From contig CAJURV010000039.1 in the NCBI GenBank assembly GCA_910588925.1, positions 1 to 20,047 of the forward strand: DNA of 20,047 bases, in the 5' to 3' direction. The notes below the pieces were generated by a model. The model saw only the letters and a program-made list of their open reading frames with translations. It had not been told where the DNA came from and ran no database searches. Source of the DNA: an uncultured Rikenellaceae bacterium (lineage in GTDB: Bacteria; Bacteroidota; Bacteroidia; Bacteroidales; Rikenellaceae). The stretch's first letter is position 1. The number at the start of each line of letters is the position of its first letter. Below are positions 7,811 to 15,301 of the stretch, piece after piece. A program made the translations under genes and the position numbers.

Positions 7811-9220
7811 TTATTTTTCCGCACTCTTTTTAGTGCTGCGTGACGATGTTTTGGCAGTCGGGGTTTTGGCGGTTGTACTCTTGCGCGACGGGCTTTTGGC
7901 CGCCTTTTTGACGGTCTCTTTAGACTGTTTCGTAAGGTCTTTGCCTATATCGTTGCGGTAGTTCATCCCCTCGAACGAGAAGCTTTTGACCGTGTCGTAC
8001 GATTTGGCCGCCGCTTCTTCGATGCTGTCGCCGAGAGATGTCACCGATATGACACGGCCCCCGGAGGTGACTATGTCGCCGCCATTCTGTGCGGTGCCGG
8101 CATGAAACAGAATGCTCCTGCCGCCCACGCCCTGCAAGCCCTCTATGACTTTGCCTTTTTCGTAGTCGCCGGGGTAACCGCCCGAAACGGTCATCACCGT
8201 TACCGCCGTCTTGGGAGATACTTGCAACTCCTTGTCTTTGAGAGTGTCATATACTATACCTTCGAAAAGGTCGATTATGTCGCTCTCTATTCGCGGCATC
8301 ACCACCTCGGTTTCGGGGTCGCCCATGCGTACGTTGTACTCTATGACATAAGGGTCGCCATCTACGTTCATAAGACCTATGAACAAGAACCCCTTGTAGG
8401 TTATGTTTTCGGCACGTAGCCCCTCTATGGTGGGCTTTACTATGCGTTCTTCCACCTTGGACAGGAACTCGGCATCCGCGAAAGGTACGGGAGATACGGC
8501 GCCCATGCCCCCTGTGTTGAGGCCGGTGTCGCCGTCGCCTATGCGTTTGTAGTCTTTGGCTTCGGGCAGTATTTTGTAACCTGTGCCGTCTGTGGCAACG
8601 AATACGGATAGCTCTATGCCCGACAGATACTCCTCTATGACCACTTTATTGCCGGCAGTTCCGAATTTGCCGTCTATCATGGCTTCGAGTTCGGATACGG
8701 CTTCATCGAAGTCGTTTATGATAAGCACACCTTTGCCTGCGGCCAATCCGTTGGCTTTGAGTACGTACGGCGGTTTTAACGTGCGCATGAAATCGGCCGC
8801 TTCGCCGATGTTCTCTTTTGAGAACGACCGGTATTTGGCGGTGGGAATGCCGTGACGTGTCATGAAGTCTTTGGCGAACTGTTTGCTTCCCTCAAGACGT
8901 GCTCCCTCTGCGGACGGGCCCACTACAGGGATGTAGCGTATCTCGGCGTCGCCGGCGAAAAAGTCCTGCACGCCTTTAACTAAGGGCTCTTCGGGACCTA
9001 CCACCACAAGGTTGATGTGCGACGAGAGCACGAATTGCTTGAGCCCTGCAAAATTGGTCGGAGCTATGTCGACATTGACGCCGCACTGCGACGTTCCCGC
9101 ATTGCCGGGAGCTATGTACAACTTTGCAATACGTTCGCTTCTGGAGATCTTCCATGCCATGGCATGTTCGCGACCGCCCGAACCCAATAGTAACACGTTA
9201 ACTTGTTGCGGTAATTTCAT
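7811..9220 (-). CDS. purD: Phosphoribosylamine-glycine ligase PurD with basic C-terminal tail
   Basis: Second step of purine synthesis: ATP-dependent joining of glycine to 5-phosphoribosylamine, giving GAR in the cytoplasm. Start at the ATG at 9220 (MKLPQQVNVLLLGSGGREHA). A longer frame from a GTG at 9295 is rejected because that codon overlaps the likely -7 box. Family motifs are GSGGREHA (13-20), the ATP-grasp loop KANGLAAGKG, the VIEEYLSGIELS segment, NTGGMGAVSP and MGDPETEVVMPR. The enzyme proper ends around residue 426. Residues 427-469 form a tail with 12 Lys, 2 Arg and 16 Ser or Thr, and no hydrophobic core, which ordinary PurD (about 425 residues) lacks. The frame is continuous, so this is not an obvious frameshift product. 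Confidence 0.95.
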   Translation of the reverse strand: MKLPQQVNVLLLGSGGREHAMAWKISRSERIAKLYIAPGNAGTSQCGVNVDIAPTNFAGLKQFVLSSHINLVVVGPEEPLVKGVQDFFAGDAEIRYIPVVGPSAEGARLEGSKQFAKDFMTRHGIPTAKYRSFSKENIGEAADFMRTLKPPYVLKANGLAAGKGVLIINDFDEAVSELEAMIDGKFGTAGNKVVIEEYLSGIELSVFVATDGTGYKILPEAKDYKRIGDGDTGLNTGGMGAVSPVPFADAEFLSKVEERIVKPTIEGLRAENITYKGFLFIGLMNVDGDPYVIEYNVRMGDPETEVVMPRIESDIIDLFEGIVYDTLKDKELQVSPKTAVTVMTVSGGYPGDYEKGKVIEGLQGVGGRSILFHAGTAQNGGDIVTSGGRVISVTSLGDSIEEAAAKSYDTVKSFSFEGMNYRNDIGKDLTKQSKETVKKAAKSPSRKSTTAKTPTAKTSSRSTKKSAEK

Positions 9221-9294
9221 CGTATACAGTCTGTATCGTAATAATACATTGAAAATCAATGTGCGGAATAGGCGTACCTGCTTCCGATCCGACA

Positions 9295-9325
9295 CAAATA
9301 TAACTATTTTTTCAGTACGAGCATA
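9295..9325 (-). promoter_or_regulatory. Candidate purD promoter
   Basis: Minus-strand TATATTTG (9295-9302), preceded after 19 bases by TATG (9322-9325). The same TATG-N19-TATATTTG arrangement lies upstream of the C1 peptidase gene. Transcription would begin near 9288, about 68 bases before the purD ATG. Confidence 0.55.
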
Positions 9326-9614
9326 TCTTTTCCGGTATATTACGGCTAATTTATTTCGATTTGAAACGTAGTGTCGCGGCTATTTTCGTTCGTCGGGTTT
9401 CCCGTGGGACAGGAATTGATGTTTTTCGCTTTTCCGGTCCGAGCGAAGCTACACGAGGCAGGGGAGTTGGCGCTTAGATTTATTTATATCGGATTAGCTT
9501 TGGATACAGACTGTTACGAATGCGGTATTCGGGATGGTTCGCACAGGTATTGCTACCCGGGGCAATATATTACATAAAAACGGAATGTGTCTGTGATCCC
9601 CCGAAAGGTAGCAT

Positions 9615-9652
9615 AAAAAAAGACCGGTCACTGAGGGTTAACGTGACCAGTC
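9615..9652 (-). terminator. Intrinsic terminator of the candidate small RNA
   Basis: On the minus strand GACTGGTCAC (9643-9652) and GTGACCGGTC (9622-9631) form a 10-base-pair stem with one G-U pair and an 11-base loop, followed immediately by seven T (9615-9621). In the plus direction the G-U pair becomes a C-A mismatch and no T-run follows, so direction is clear. Confidence 0.8.
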
Positions 9653-9857
9653 CGTGGATAAGGGTAATTGAAAGAATTTTTGAATACTAATATTATATAA
9701 TTTATTCTATAGGAGGGTAATCTGTATTTTAAACGTAATTACTCTGCTTTTTGTTGTGTCGTTACCCGACTTGGTTTCATTGCTTTCGGCTTAACGGAAA
9801 CGGTCGCTTTAATGCAGGTGTTTTCCGGCCTGGGCAATAGAAAATATTCACTTTTTC
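9615..9857 (-). ncRNA. Candidate small RNA, about 240 nt (Bacteroidales-1 / 6S-like?)
   Basis: An independent transcription unit is suggested on the minus strand: a promoter-like element (9864-9892), about 200 bases without a convincing gene, then a strong intrinsic terminator (9615-9652). Inside, CGGAAA (9801-9806 and flanks, read on the minus strand) can pair with TTTCCG about 20 bases on. GTCG and CGAC form a small hairpin around GGTAA (9759-9771), and the GGGTAA there could instead pair with TTACCC near 9715-9720. TGAATA near 9848 can pair with TATTCA near 9684, so the ends could close the molecule. A standalone RNA bounded by a Bacteroidota promoter and a terminator is how the published Bacteroidales-1 motif is described. 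Identity with it, or with 6S RNA, is an untested guess. Confidence 0.45.
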
Positions 9858-9863
9858 ACACTG

Positions 9864-9892
9864 CGAAGATATGTAAATTTTTTATAAAACAA
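9864..9892 (-). promoter_or_regulatory. Candidate promoter of the small RNA
   Basis: Minus-strand TTG (9890-9892), an AT-rich 18-base spacer and TATCTTCG (9864-9871), one base off the TAnnTTTG consensus. Predicted start of transcription is near 9857. Confidence 0.45.
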
Positions 9893-10087
9893 GCGATATA
9901 AATAAAAATAATGTCACTTTTTCTTTTTATCTCGAACCGAAGTCCGTTTATCGTTCCCAAATAACATGCCATTTAGGTCTCGTTTTCTGCTAATTACGCA
10001 TATTTCTCTGTAGAATAACGAGCTAAAACGTTAAACGTATTCGATTCGTATTTTTTTGTAAAGATTCGTGAACAGGGTAATATCCGC

Positions 10088-10121
10088 CTTCTTGCCACTG
10101 GCTTGTTTCCGTGGCGGGAAG
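10088..10121. repeat. Imperfect inverted repeat downstream of the lipoprotein gene
   Basis: CTTCTTGCCAC (10088-10098) can pair with GTGGCGGGAAG (10111-10121) over 11 positions, two of them G-U when read as plus-strand RNA, around a 12-base loop. No T-run follows on either strand, and on the minus strand the two wobble pairs become mismatches. A structured RNA element or chance; role unknown. Confidence 0.35.
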
Positions 10122-10239
10122 AGTATTGACACCGTTATGAACTGTGATAACATACTGTGTGGCTGAAACGGGATGTCTCGCCTCACTTTAGGGTGAAGTG
10201 TATGCAAAGGCCGGCTCTCGGGGATGAAGACGGGGAGAA

Positions 10240-11424
10240 TCACTCTAAGAACAGAGTCACGTCTATGGACTCTTCTTCTACCCTGATTATGCGTCGAACC
10301 ACTGTAGTGTCGTGCATCCATTCCAAGGTGTAGTAGCCTTCGGTGGGGGCGTTGAGTGTCAGGCGGTCGTTCACGTCCCTTTCTGCGGAGGCTGTGACAC
10401 CTTTGGCCACGCAACTGTCACCGAGCATCAGCCGTACGTTTACGGCTACTCTGTCGTCGGCCTCGGGCGGATACGAGTTGTGTCCGTACATGCGTATGTT
10501 TACGTCTATGCCGTCGCTTTTGCTCAATCCGGCTCTCTTGTACTCCTTTATGTAACGGTCGGTGGCGTCTATTGCGTGAATACCGTCGTAGCCCTCGTTC
10601 CATGCGAGCGGGAAGTGTCGTTTGCCGGGGGCGTAAGAGGCTGCGTATATCCAGTGCGAGGGATCCGACTTCTCTGTCTGCCCGGCCCTTTCAAGAAACC
10701 ATGTGTCGTCTATTCTATCGGCGAAATAGTCGACGAAGTGCCACTCTCCGTCGAACCATACCTCGGCCCAGCTGTAGTGGCCGTCATGTTCTGACCACAT
10801 GGGCGTACCGGCTAAGCGCGACGGTATTCCCGCCGAACGGAAGGCCGATACCATGAGGATGGCGAGGGCGGTGCTGCCGCCGCTACCGAGCTTCATAGTC
10901 TCGGTGGGCGACAGGTTCTCTTTAGGAAGCGTGTTGGTGTATCTGACGCCGGTCAGGTTTTTAAGACGACTGCACAGAGAGTCTGCGGCCGTGCGTAAAT
11001 CGGACGACGGATCGGTTATGTCGCTTGTGAGTTCGAACAGTTGCGGACGCCAGCTCATACGTTTCTCGTCGGCCACGCAGTATGGCAACACCTCGTTGAA
11101 GAATATCCCGTCGGGAAGGTTGCGGCACCATGCGTACCTGTCGCGTGCCTTGTAGGCATATTCGATGTTCTCCTTTATAAGGGAGCAGTCAATGGAGGCG
11201 AGATCGTCGTCGGACATGTAGGCCAGCAGATAGGCCATGCCCTCACGATGATTCGGATCGATACTCTCGGTCATCTGGTGCAGCTCCACCGCCCGTTGCG
11301 GCTCCTGTCTCGATACCGACCGGCGGGCCATACGCGCGATATCGGCAGGAACTCCGCGGTAGGGGTTGCTACAAGAGAGTAATGACACTGCTGCGAGCGT
11401 CGCTACCGCCAAAAATCTTCTCAT
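10240..11424 (-). CDS. Transglutaminase-fold lipoprotein, catalytic Cys apparently replaced by Ser
   Basis: A 394-residue exported protein. Residues 1-18 are a lipoprotein signal peptide ending in the lipobox LLSC, so Cys18 should be lipidated. The transglutaminase-like core lies at about 150-240: the LGSGGSTALAILMVSAFRS helix (179-197), then GIPSRLAGTPMW, then GHYSWAEVW with His216, then HFVDYF with Asp232. In related proteins the helix begins GSCTGLSIL or similar; here the Cys position appears to be Ser184 (codon AGC). The His and Asp are kept. The C-terminal part (about 305-394) looks beta-rich, perhaps an immunoglobulin-like domain. It starts 13 bases after gltX ends, so the two are probably co-transcribed. 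Function unknown: an inactive fold used for binding, or a serine-based variant. Confidence 0.8.
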   Translation of the reverse strand: MRRFLAVATLAAVSLLSCSNPYRGVPADIARMARRSVSRQEPQRAVELHQMTESIDPNHREGMAYLLAYMSDDDLASIDCSLIKENIEYAYKARDRYAWCRNLPDGIFFNEVLPYCVADEKRMSWRPQLFELTSDITDPSSDLRTAADSLCSRLKNLTGVRYTNTLPKENLSPTETMKLGSGGSTALAILMVSAFRSAGIPSRLAGTPMWSEHDGHYSWAEVWFDGEWHFVDYFADRIDDTWFLERAGQTEKSDPSHWIYAASYAPGKRHFPLAWNEGYDGIHAIDATDRYIKEYKRAGLSKSDGIDVNIRMYGHNSYPPEADDRVAVNVRLMLGDSCVAKGVTASAERDVNDRLTLNAPTEGYYTLEWMHDTTVVRRIIRVEEESIDVTLFLE

Positions 11425-11437
11425 ACGGAGCGCGGGA

Positions 11438-12982
11438 TTATTGTTCCGGTTGCGGTATTCCGAGTGTCTGCACGGCTTTTTCGAGGCGGCGTACCGTCTC
11501 TTCTCGTCCGAGCGTCTCTATTATGTCGTTTATGCCGGGTCCTTTGCTCTGTCCCACGAGCGCGAGCCTAAGGGAGTTCATTACCTGTCCCATGGGCAGG
11601 CCGTTCGTTTCGATGTAACCGTGCAGAAGCGTTTCCATGGCGGCGGCATCGGTGCCGGGGGCTTTTTCTATGAGGGTGGCGATCTCTTTTACAGCCGCAG
11701 GATTGCCGTTTTTCCAGAATTTCTTAACGACTTTTTCGTCATAGCTCTCGGGAGCAGTGAAGAAGAAGTCCGAGAGGTCGTAAAGTTCTGTTAGCAATAC
11801 GGCTCTCTCCTTTATGAGTGAGCAGACCTTCACTGTCTTTTCTCTCGTAGAGGCTATGCCGTGGGTGTGCAGTTGAGCCTCCAGAATGTCGGCCAGCTTT
11901 TCGTCGTCGCACTTTTTAATGTACTGGGCGTTGAACCATCGTGCTTTTTCGGGATTGAAACGGGCGCCGGCCTTGCTGACGTGTTCGAGCGAGAAGCTCT
12001 CTATGAGTTCGTCCATAGACATTATCTCACGATCGTCGCCGGGGTTCCAGCCCATGAGCGCCAACATGTTGACGAACGCTTCGGGCAGATAGCCGTCTTC
12101 CCTATAGCCTCGCGATATGTCGCCCGCGGGCGACTTCCATAATAGCGGGAATACGGGAAAGCCGAGGCGGTCGCCGTCGCGTTTGCTCAATTTGCCGCCG
12201 CCGTCCGGTTTGAGCAACAGTGGCAGATGCGCGAACTGCGGGCGCGTCTCTTCCCATCCGAACGCACGGTACAGCAATATGTGCAACGGAAGCGACGGGA
12301 GCCACTCCTCGCCGCGTATCACGTGCGTTATCTCCATGAGGTGGTCGTCCACTATATTGGCCAGGTGGTAGGTGGGAAGCTGATCGGCGGCTTTGTATAG
12401 AACTTTGTCGTCGAGGGTGGAGGTATTGATAGTAACATGGCCGCGCACTATGTCGTCCATCTGTACGTCCTCGTCCTCGGGCATCTTGAAACGGATTACC
12501 CAGTCGTTGCGTTCGGATATGCGTCTGGCGGTCTCTTCCGCGCTGAGGCTTAGCGATGTAGGCAGTTCGGTGCGGACGGTGCTGTTGTATGCGAAAGTCT
12601 TGCCGGCAGCCTCGTGCTCTTTGCGTATGTTTTCCAACTCCTCGGCGCTGTCGAAAGCGTAATAGGCCCATCCTTTCTCCACCAGCTCGAGGGCGTATTT
12701 AAGGTATAGCTCCTTACGCTCGCTCTGGCGATAGGGGGCGTGTGGACCTCCTACGGACACACCCTCGTCTACCTTTATGCCGCACCATTTGAGCGATTCT
12801 ATTATATAGTCCTCCGCTCCGGGGACGAATCGTCCCGAGTCGGTATCCTCTATTCTCAAAAGGAAGTCGCCGCCGTTACGACGTGCGAACAGATAGTTGT
12901 AGAGGGCTGTGCGTACACCCCCTATATGTAGCGCTCCAGTAGGCGACGGAGCGAATCTTACCCTTACTTTTCTCTGGCTCAT
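11438..12982 (-). CDS. gltX: Glutamate-tRNA ligase GltX
   Basis: Class I aminoacyl-tRNA synthetase that charges tRNA-Glu. The 514 residues start at MSQRKVRVRFAPSPTGALHIGG, with the HIGH-type motif HIGG at 19-22 and the KMSKS-type motif KLSKR at 264-268. The Rossmann domain also shows LLRIEDTDSGRF and the IRGEEWLPSLPLH segment typical of GluRS. The C-terminal anticodon-binding part from about residue 330 is helical and of normal length. Whether the enzyme is discriminating or also charges tRNA-Gln cannot be told from sequence by eye. I see no good TAnnTTTG box directly upstream. The gap to ychF holds a probable terminator, so a non-canonical promoter in 12983-13170 is likely. Confidence 0.96.
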   Translation of the reverse strand: MSQRKVRVRFAPSPTGALHIGGVRTALYNYLFARRNGGDFLLRIEDTDSGRFVPGAEDYIIESLKWCGIKVDEGVSVGGPHAPYRQSERKELYLKYALELVEKGWAYYAFDSAEELENIRKEHEAAGKTFAYNSTVRTELPTSLSLSAEETARRISERNDWVIRFKMPEDEDVQMDDIVRGHVTINTSTLDDKVLYKAADQLPTYHLANIVDDHLMEITHVIRGEEWLPSLPLHILLYRAFGWEETRPQFAHLPLLLKPDGGGKLSKRDGDRLGFPVFPLLWKSPAGDISRGYREDGYLPEAFVNMLALMGWNPGDDREIMSMDELIESFSLEHVSKAGARFNPEKARWFNAQYIKKCDDEKLADILEAQLHTHGIASTREKTVKVCSLIKERAVLLTELYDLSDFFFTAPESYDEKVVKKFWKNGNPAAVKEIATLIEKAPGTDAAAMETLLHGYIETNGLPMGQVMNSLRLALVGQSKGPGINDIIETLGREETVRRLEKAVQTLGIPQPEQ

Positions 12983-13174
12983 GATATTTTAGAGCGTTTA
13001 AATTATTCGTTCTATACAGACGTTTTCTCGCATCATTACGATAGTCTTATCGAAAACGTCGATTCCTATTAGACCGTTTCCTCGCTTCGGAGATTATTCC
13101 ACCGGGTGTGAGGAAAAGGTCTTTCCGCCCGGGTTTCTGTACGACGTCTGTGGCGGAACCCTCGTCAGTGTTTG

Positions 13175-13207
13175 AAAAGGCTCTGCACCGGATTGTCCGG
13201 GTGAGCC
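13175..13207 (-). terminator. Probable terminator of ychF
   Basis: On the minus strand, 18 bases after the ychF stop, GGCT plus CACCCGG pairs with CCGGTG plus AGCC around the loop ACAAT, with a bulged base and a three-base bulge, and is followed by TTTTC. It is imperfect but well placed. Confidence 0.5.
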
Positions 13208-13225
13208 GTTGCGGCGTATGTATCG

Positions 13226-14323
13226 TCAGACATTGAACCTGAAGTGCATGATGTCGCCGTCGCAAACCACATACTCCTTACCCTCTATGCCTATCTTGCC
13301 GGCTTCGCGACATGCCGCCTCGGAGCCGAGCGACACGTAGTCGTCGTATTTGATGACTTCCGCCCTTATGAACCCTCTTTCGAAGTCGGTGTGTATTATT
13401 CCGGCGGCTTGCGGAGCTTTGGTCCCTTTGGTGTAGGTCCATGCACGCGTTTCGTCTGGTCCGGTGGTGAAGTATGTCTCTAAGTTCAGAAGTCTGTAGG
13501 CCGCTTTTATAAGACGGCTTACGCCCGACTCCTCGAGCCCTATCTCCTCGAGGAACATCTGACGCTCCTCGTAGCTCTCCAGCTCGGCTATGTCGGCTTC
13601 GGTGGCCGCAGCCACTACGAGCATCTGCGCACCCTCGCCCTCGATGGCTTCGGCTACGGCACGGGTATGTTCGTTGCCGTTAACGGCGCTTTTCTCGTCT
13701 ACGTTACACAGGTAGAGCACCGGTTTTTCTGTGAGCAGGTGCAGGTCGTAGGTGAGTTTGCGGTCCTCTTTGTCGAGCTCTACGGTGCGAGCCGACCGTC
13801 CTTGCATTAGCGCCTCCTTGTAGCGCGACAGTATGTCGAACAGCCGTTTGGCGTTCTTGTCGCCGGTAGCGGCCTGTTTCTGTACCTTCGATATGCGGCT
13901 TTCTACCGTCTCCAAGTCTTTGAGTTGCAGCTCGGTGTCTATTATCTCTTTGTCTCTGACAGGGTCTATAGAGCCATCCACGTGGGTGATGTTGTCGTTC
14001 TCGAAGCAACGTAGCACGTGTATTATGGCATCGGTCTCGCGTATGTTACCGAGAAATTTGTTGCCCAATCCTTCGCCTTTCGAGGCCCCTTTCACCAGGC
14101 CGGCAATGTCGACTATCTCTATGGTGGTGGGTATCACCTTCTTGGGGTTGTCTATTTCGGCGAGCTTTATGAGACGTTCATCGGGTACCGTGATAACCCC
14201 TACATTGGGCTCGATGGTGCAGAAAGGGAAATTGGCCGCCTGCGCTTTAGCGTTGGACAGACAGTTGAAAAGGGTCGACTTGCCTACGTTGGGCAAGCCT
14301 ACTATCCCGCATTGTAGTGCCAT
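13226..14323 (-). CDS. ychF: Redox-regulated ATPase / GTPase YchF (OLA1 family)
   Basis: Obg-related P-loop ATPase that binds ribosomes and is implicated in stress responses and leaderless translation. The 365 residues match the usual length (about 363). G1 motif GLPNVGKST at 9-17; the G3 region DIAGLVKGASKGEGLGNKFL; the altered G4 motif NVDE at 207-210, the NxxE form that shifts the family from GTP to ATP; a coiled-coil helical insert around 130-180; and a C-terminal TGS domain from about 280 ending in VVCDGDIMHFRFNV. Translation starts at the ATG at 14323, only about 12 bases after the predicted transcription start. Confidence 0.97.
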   Translation of the reverse strand: MALQCGIVGLPNVGKSTLFNCLSNAKAQAANFPFCTIEPNVGVITVPDERLIKLAEIDNPKKVIPTTIEIVDIAGLVKGASKGEGLGNKFLGNIRETDAIIHVLRCFENDNITHVDGSIDPVRDKEIIDTELQLKDLETVESRISKVQKQAATGDKNAKRLFDILSRYKEALMQGRSARTVELDKEDRKLTYDLHLLTEKPVLYLCNVDEKSAVNGNEHTRAVAEAIEGEGAQMLVVAAATEADIAELESYEERQMFLEEIGLEESGVSRLIKAAYRLLNLETYFTTGPDETRAWTYTKGTKAPQAAGIIHTDFERGFIRAEVIKYDDYVSLGSEAACREAGKIGIEGKEYVVCDGDIMHFRFNV

Positions 14324-14341
14324 TAGTTATAGATTTTGCCG

Positions 14342-14372
14342 CAAATGTAGCGATTTTTTTCTTCATATCTAA
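14342..14372 (-). promoter_or_regulatory. Candidate ychF promoter
   Basis: Minus-strand TACATTTG (14342-14349) is a perfect -7 box; TTAG (14369-14372) lies 19 bases upstream as a weak -33 element. The leader would be very short, about 12 bases. Confidence 0.5.
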
Positions 14373-14612
14373 CAGGGAGCCTATCTTATTGGCAGGATGG
14401 GGTCGTTTTGGTGGCCGGCGAAATTAACGGATTGATTATTATGATTTTGTGTCTGTCCGGGTTTTCCCGGTTTCTCTGCCGGCGATCGCCTTCTGAACGG
14501 TTGCGTGGGGCGGCGTGTCTTGCGGCGGGCGGAAATCTTTCCGACAGAGGCCCGCTTTGCGATTGATAAGATTGTTCGGGATAAAAGTTATCTCTCATTT
14601 ATGTAAAAGCAT

Positions 14613-14620
14613 TATCTTTA
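14613..14620 (+). promoter_or_regulatory. Weak -7 box of the pgmB-GH65 cassette
   Basis: TATCTTTA differs from TAnnTTTG at one position and lies 18 bases before the start codon. No TTG-like element is found at the usual distance, so this promoter may need an activator, for example a sugar-responsive regulator encoded elsewhere; that last point is inference. Confidence 0.3.
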
Positions 14621-14638
14621 CATCTATATTGCAGCACT

Positions 14639-15301
14639 ATGATAACCGCATGTTTGTTCGATCTGGACGGTGTGATCGTAGACACCGCCCGCTTTCACTA
14701 TAAGGCCTGGCGTCGTTTGGCAGCCGGTCTGGGTTTCGGGTTCACCGAGCACGATAACGAGAGGCTCAAAGGGGTGAGCCGTATGCGCTCGCTCGACATA
14801 TTGCTCGAGACGGGCGGTATGACGGGGCGTTTCACCGACACTGATAAACAAAAAATGGCCGACGTCAAGAACGGATGGTATCTCGAGTATGTGGCGGCCA
14901 TGACATCCTCCGACGTGTTGCCCGGCGTTACTGACTTCATTGCCGATCTTCGTCGTCACGGTGTGGCTACTGCTTTGGCGTCGTCGAGCCGCAATGCTGA
15001 GGTCATATTGCGACGGACGGGTATTACAGCGCTGTTCGACGCCGTGGTGGACGGAAACGATATAACGCGCGCCAAGCCCGACCCGCAGGTGTTTCTTACG
15101 GCGGCCTCGCGTGTAGGTGCCGGACCGGGCGGATGCGTGGTATTCGAGGATGCCGAGGCCGGTGTTGAGGCGGCCGTGGCGGCGGGTATGAGGTGCGTGG
15201 GCATAGGTTCGGCAGAGAGGCTGTCGCACGCCGATGCGGTGTTGTCCGGCCTCGAAGGGGTCGATTACGAATATTTGAAAAAAGCGATAGATCATGAATG
15301 A
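14639..15301 (+). CDS. pgmB: Beta-phosphoglucomutase-like HAD hydrolase
   Basis: HAD-superfamily enzyme, likely converting beta-glucose 1-phosphate to glucose 6-phosphate. The 220 residues show HAD motif I FDLDGVIVD with nucleophile Asp8 and Asp10, the cap-domain substrate loop KGVSRMRSLDIL (about 49-60) typical of beta-phosphoglucomutases, motif II in ALASSSRNA, the motif III lysine in AKPDPQVF, and motif IV VFEDAEAGVEAA. The identification rests both on these motifs and on its neighbour: its last 8 bases overlap the start of a GH65 phosphorylase, whose product is beta-glucose 1-phosphate. Length matches the family (about 220). Confidence 0.9.
   Translation: MITACLFDLDGVIVDTARFHYKAWRRLAAGLGFGFTEHDNERLKGVSRMRSLDILLETGGMTGRFTDTDKQKMADVKNGWYLEYVAAMTSSDVLPGVTDFIADLRRHGVATALASSSRNAEVILRRTGITALFDAVVDGNDITRAKPDPQVFLTAASRVGAGPGGCVVFEDAEAGVEAAVAAGMRCVGIGSAERLSHADAVLSGLEGVDYEYLKKAIDHE

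Larger units (their letters stand above)
9221..10239. other. Gene-poor kilobase between purD and the lipoprotein gene
   Basis: No protein gene I can support. It holds the purD promoter, the candidate small RNA with promoter and terminator (9615-9892), and an imperfect inverted repeat at 10088-10121. Roughly 9840-10080 is AT-rich compared with the genes around it, as expected of a regulatory or RNA-coding spacer. A plus-strand frame at 9371-9577 begins with GTG and codes a peptide with no family character; I do not call it. Confidence 0.6.
14324..14638. other. Divergent intergenic region between ychF and the phosphoglucomutase gene
   Basis: No gene supported. The left end carries the ychF promoter. 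The right end has a -7-like TATCTTTA (14613-14620) for the plus-strand cassette, without a recognisable -33 element. The middle (about 14400-14540) is G+C-rich with no clear hairpin plus T-run, and I found no repeated operator-like sites. Confidence 0.5.

Noticed and set aside
9221..9295. Longer PurD with 25 extra N-terminal residues from the GTG at 9295
   Set aside because: The ATG at 9220 places GSGGREHA at the usual distance from the N-terminus, and the GTG overlaps the probable -7 box.
9371..9577. Short plus-strand frame in the purD upstream spacer as a small protein
   Set aside because: It starts with GTG, has no promoter of its own and its 68 residues have no recognisable character.
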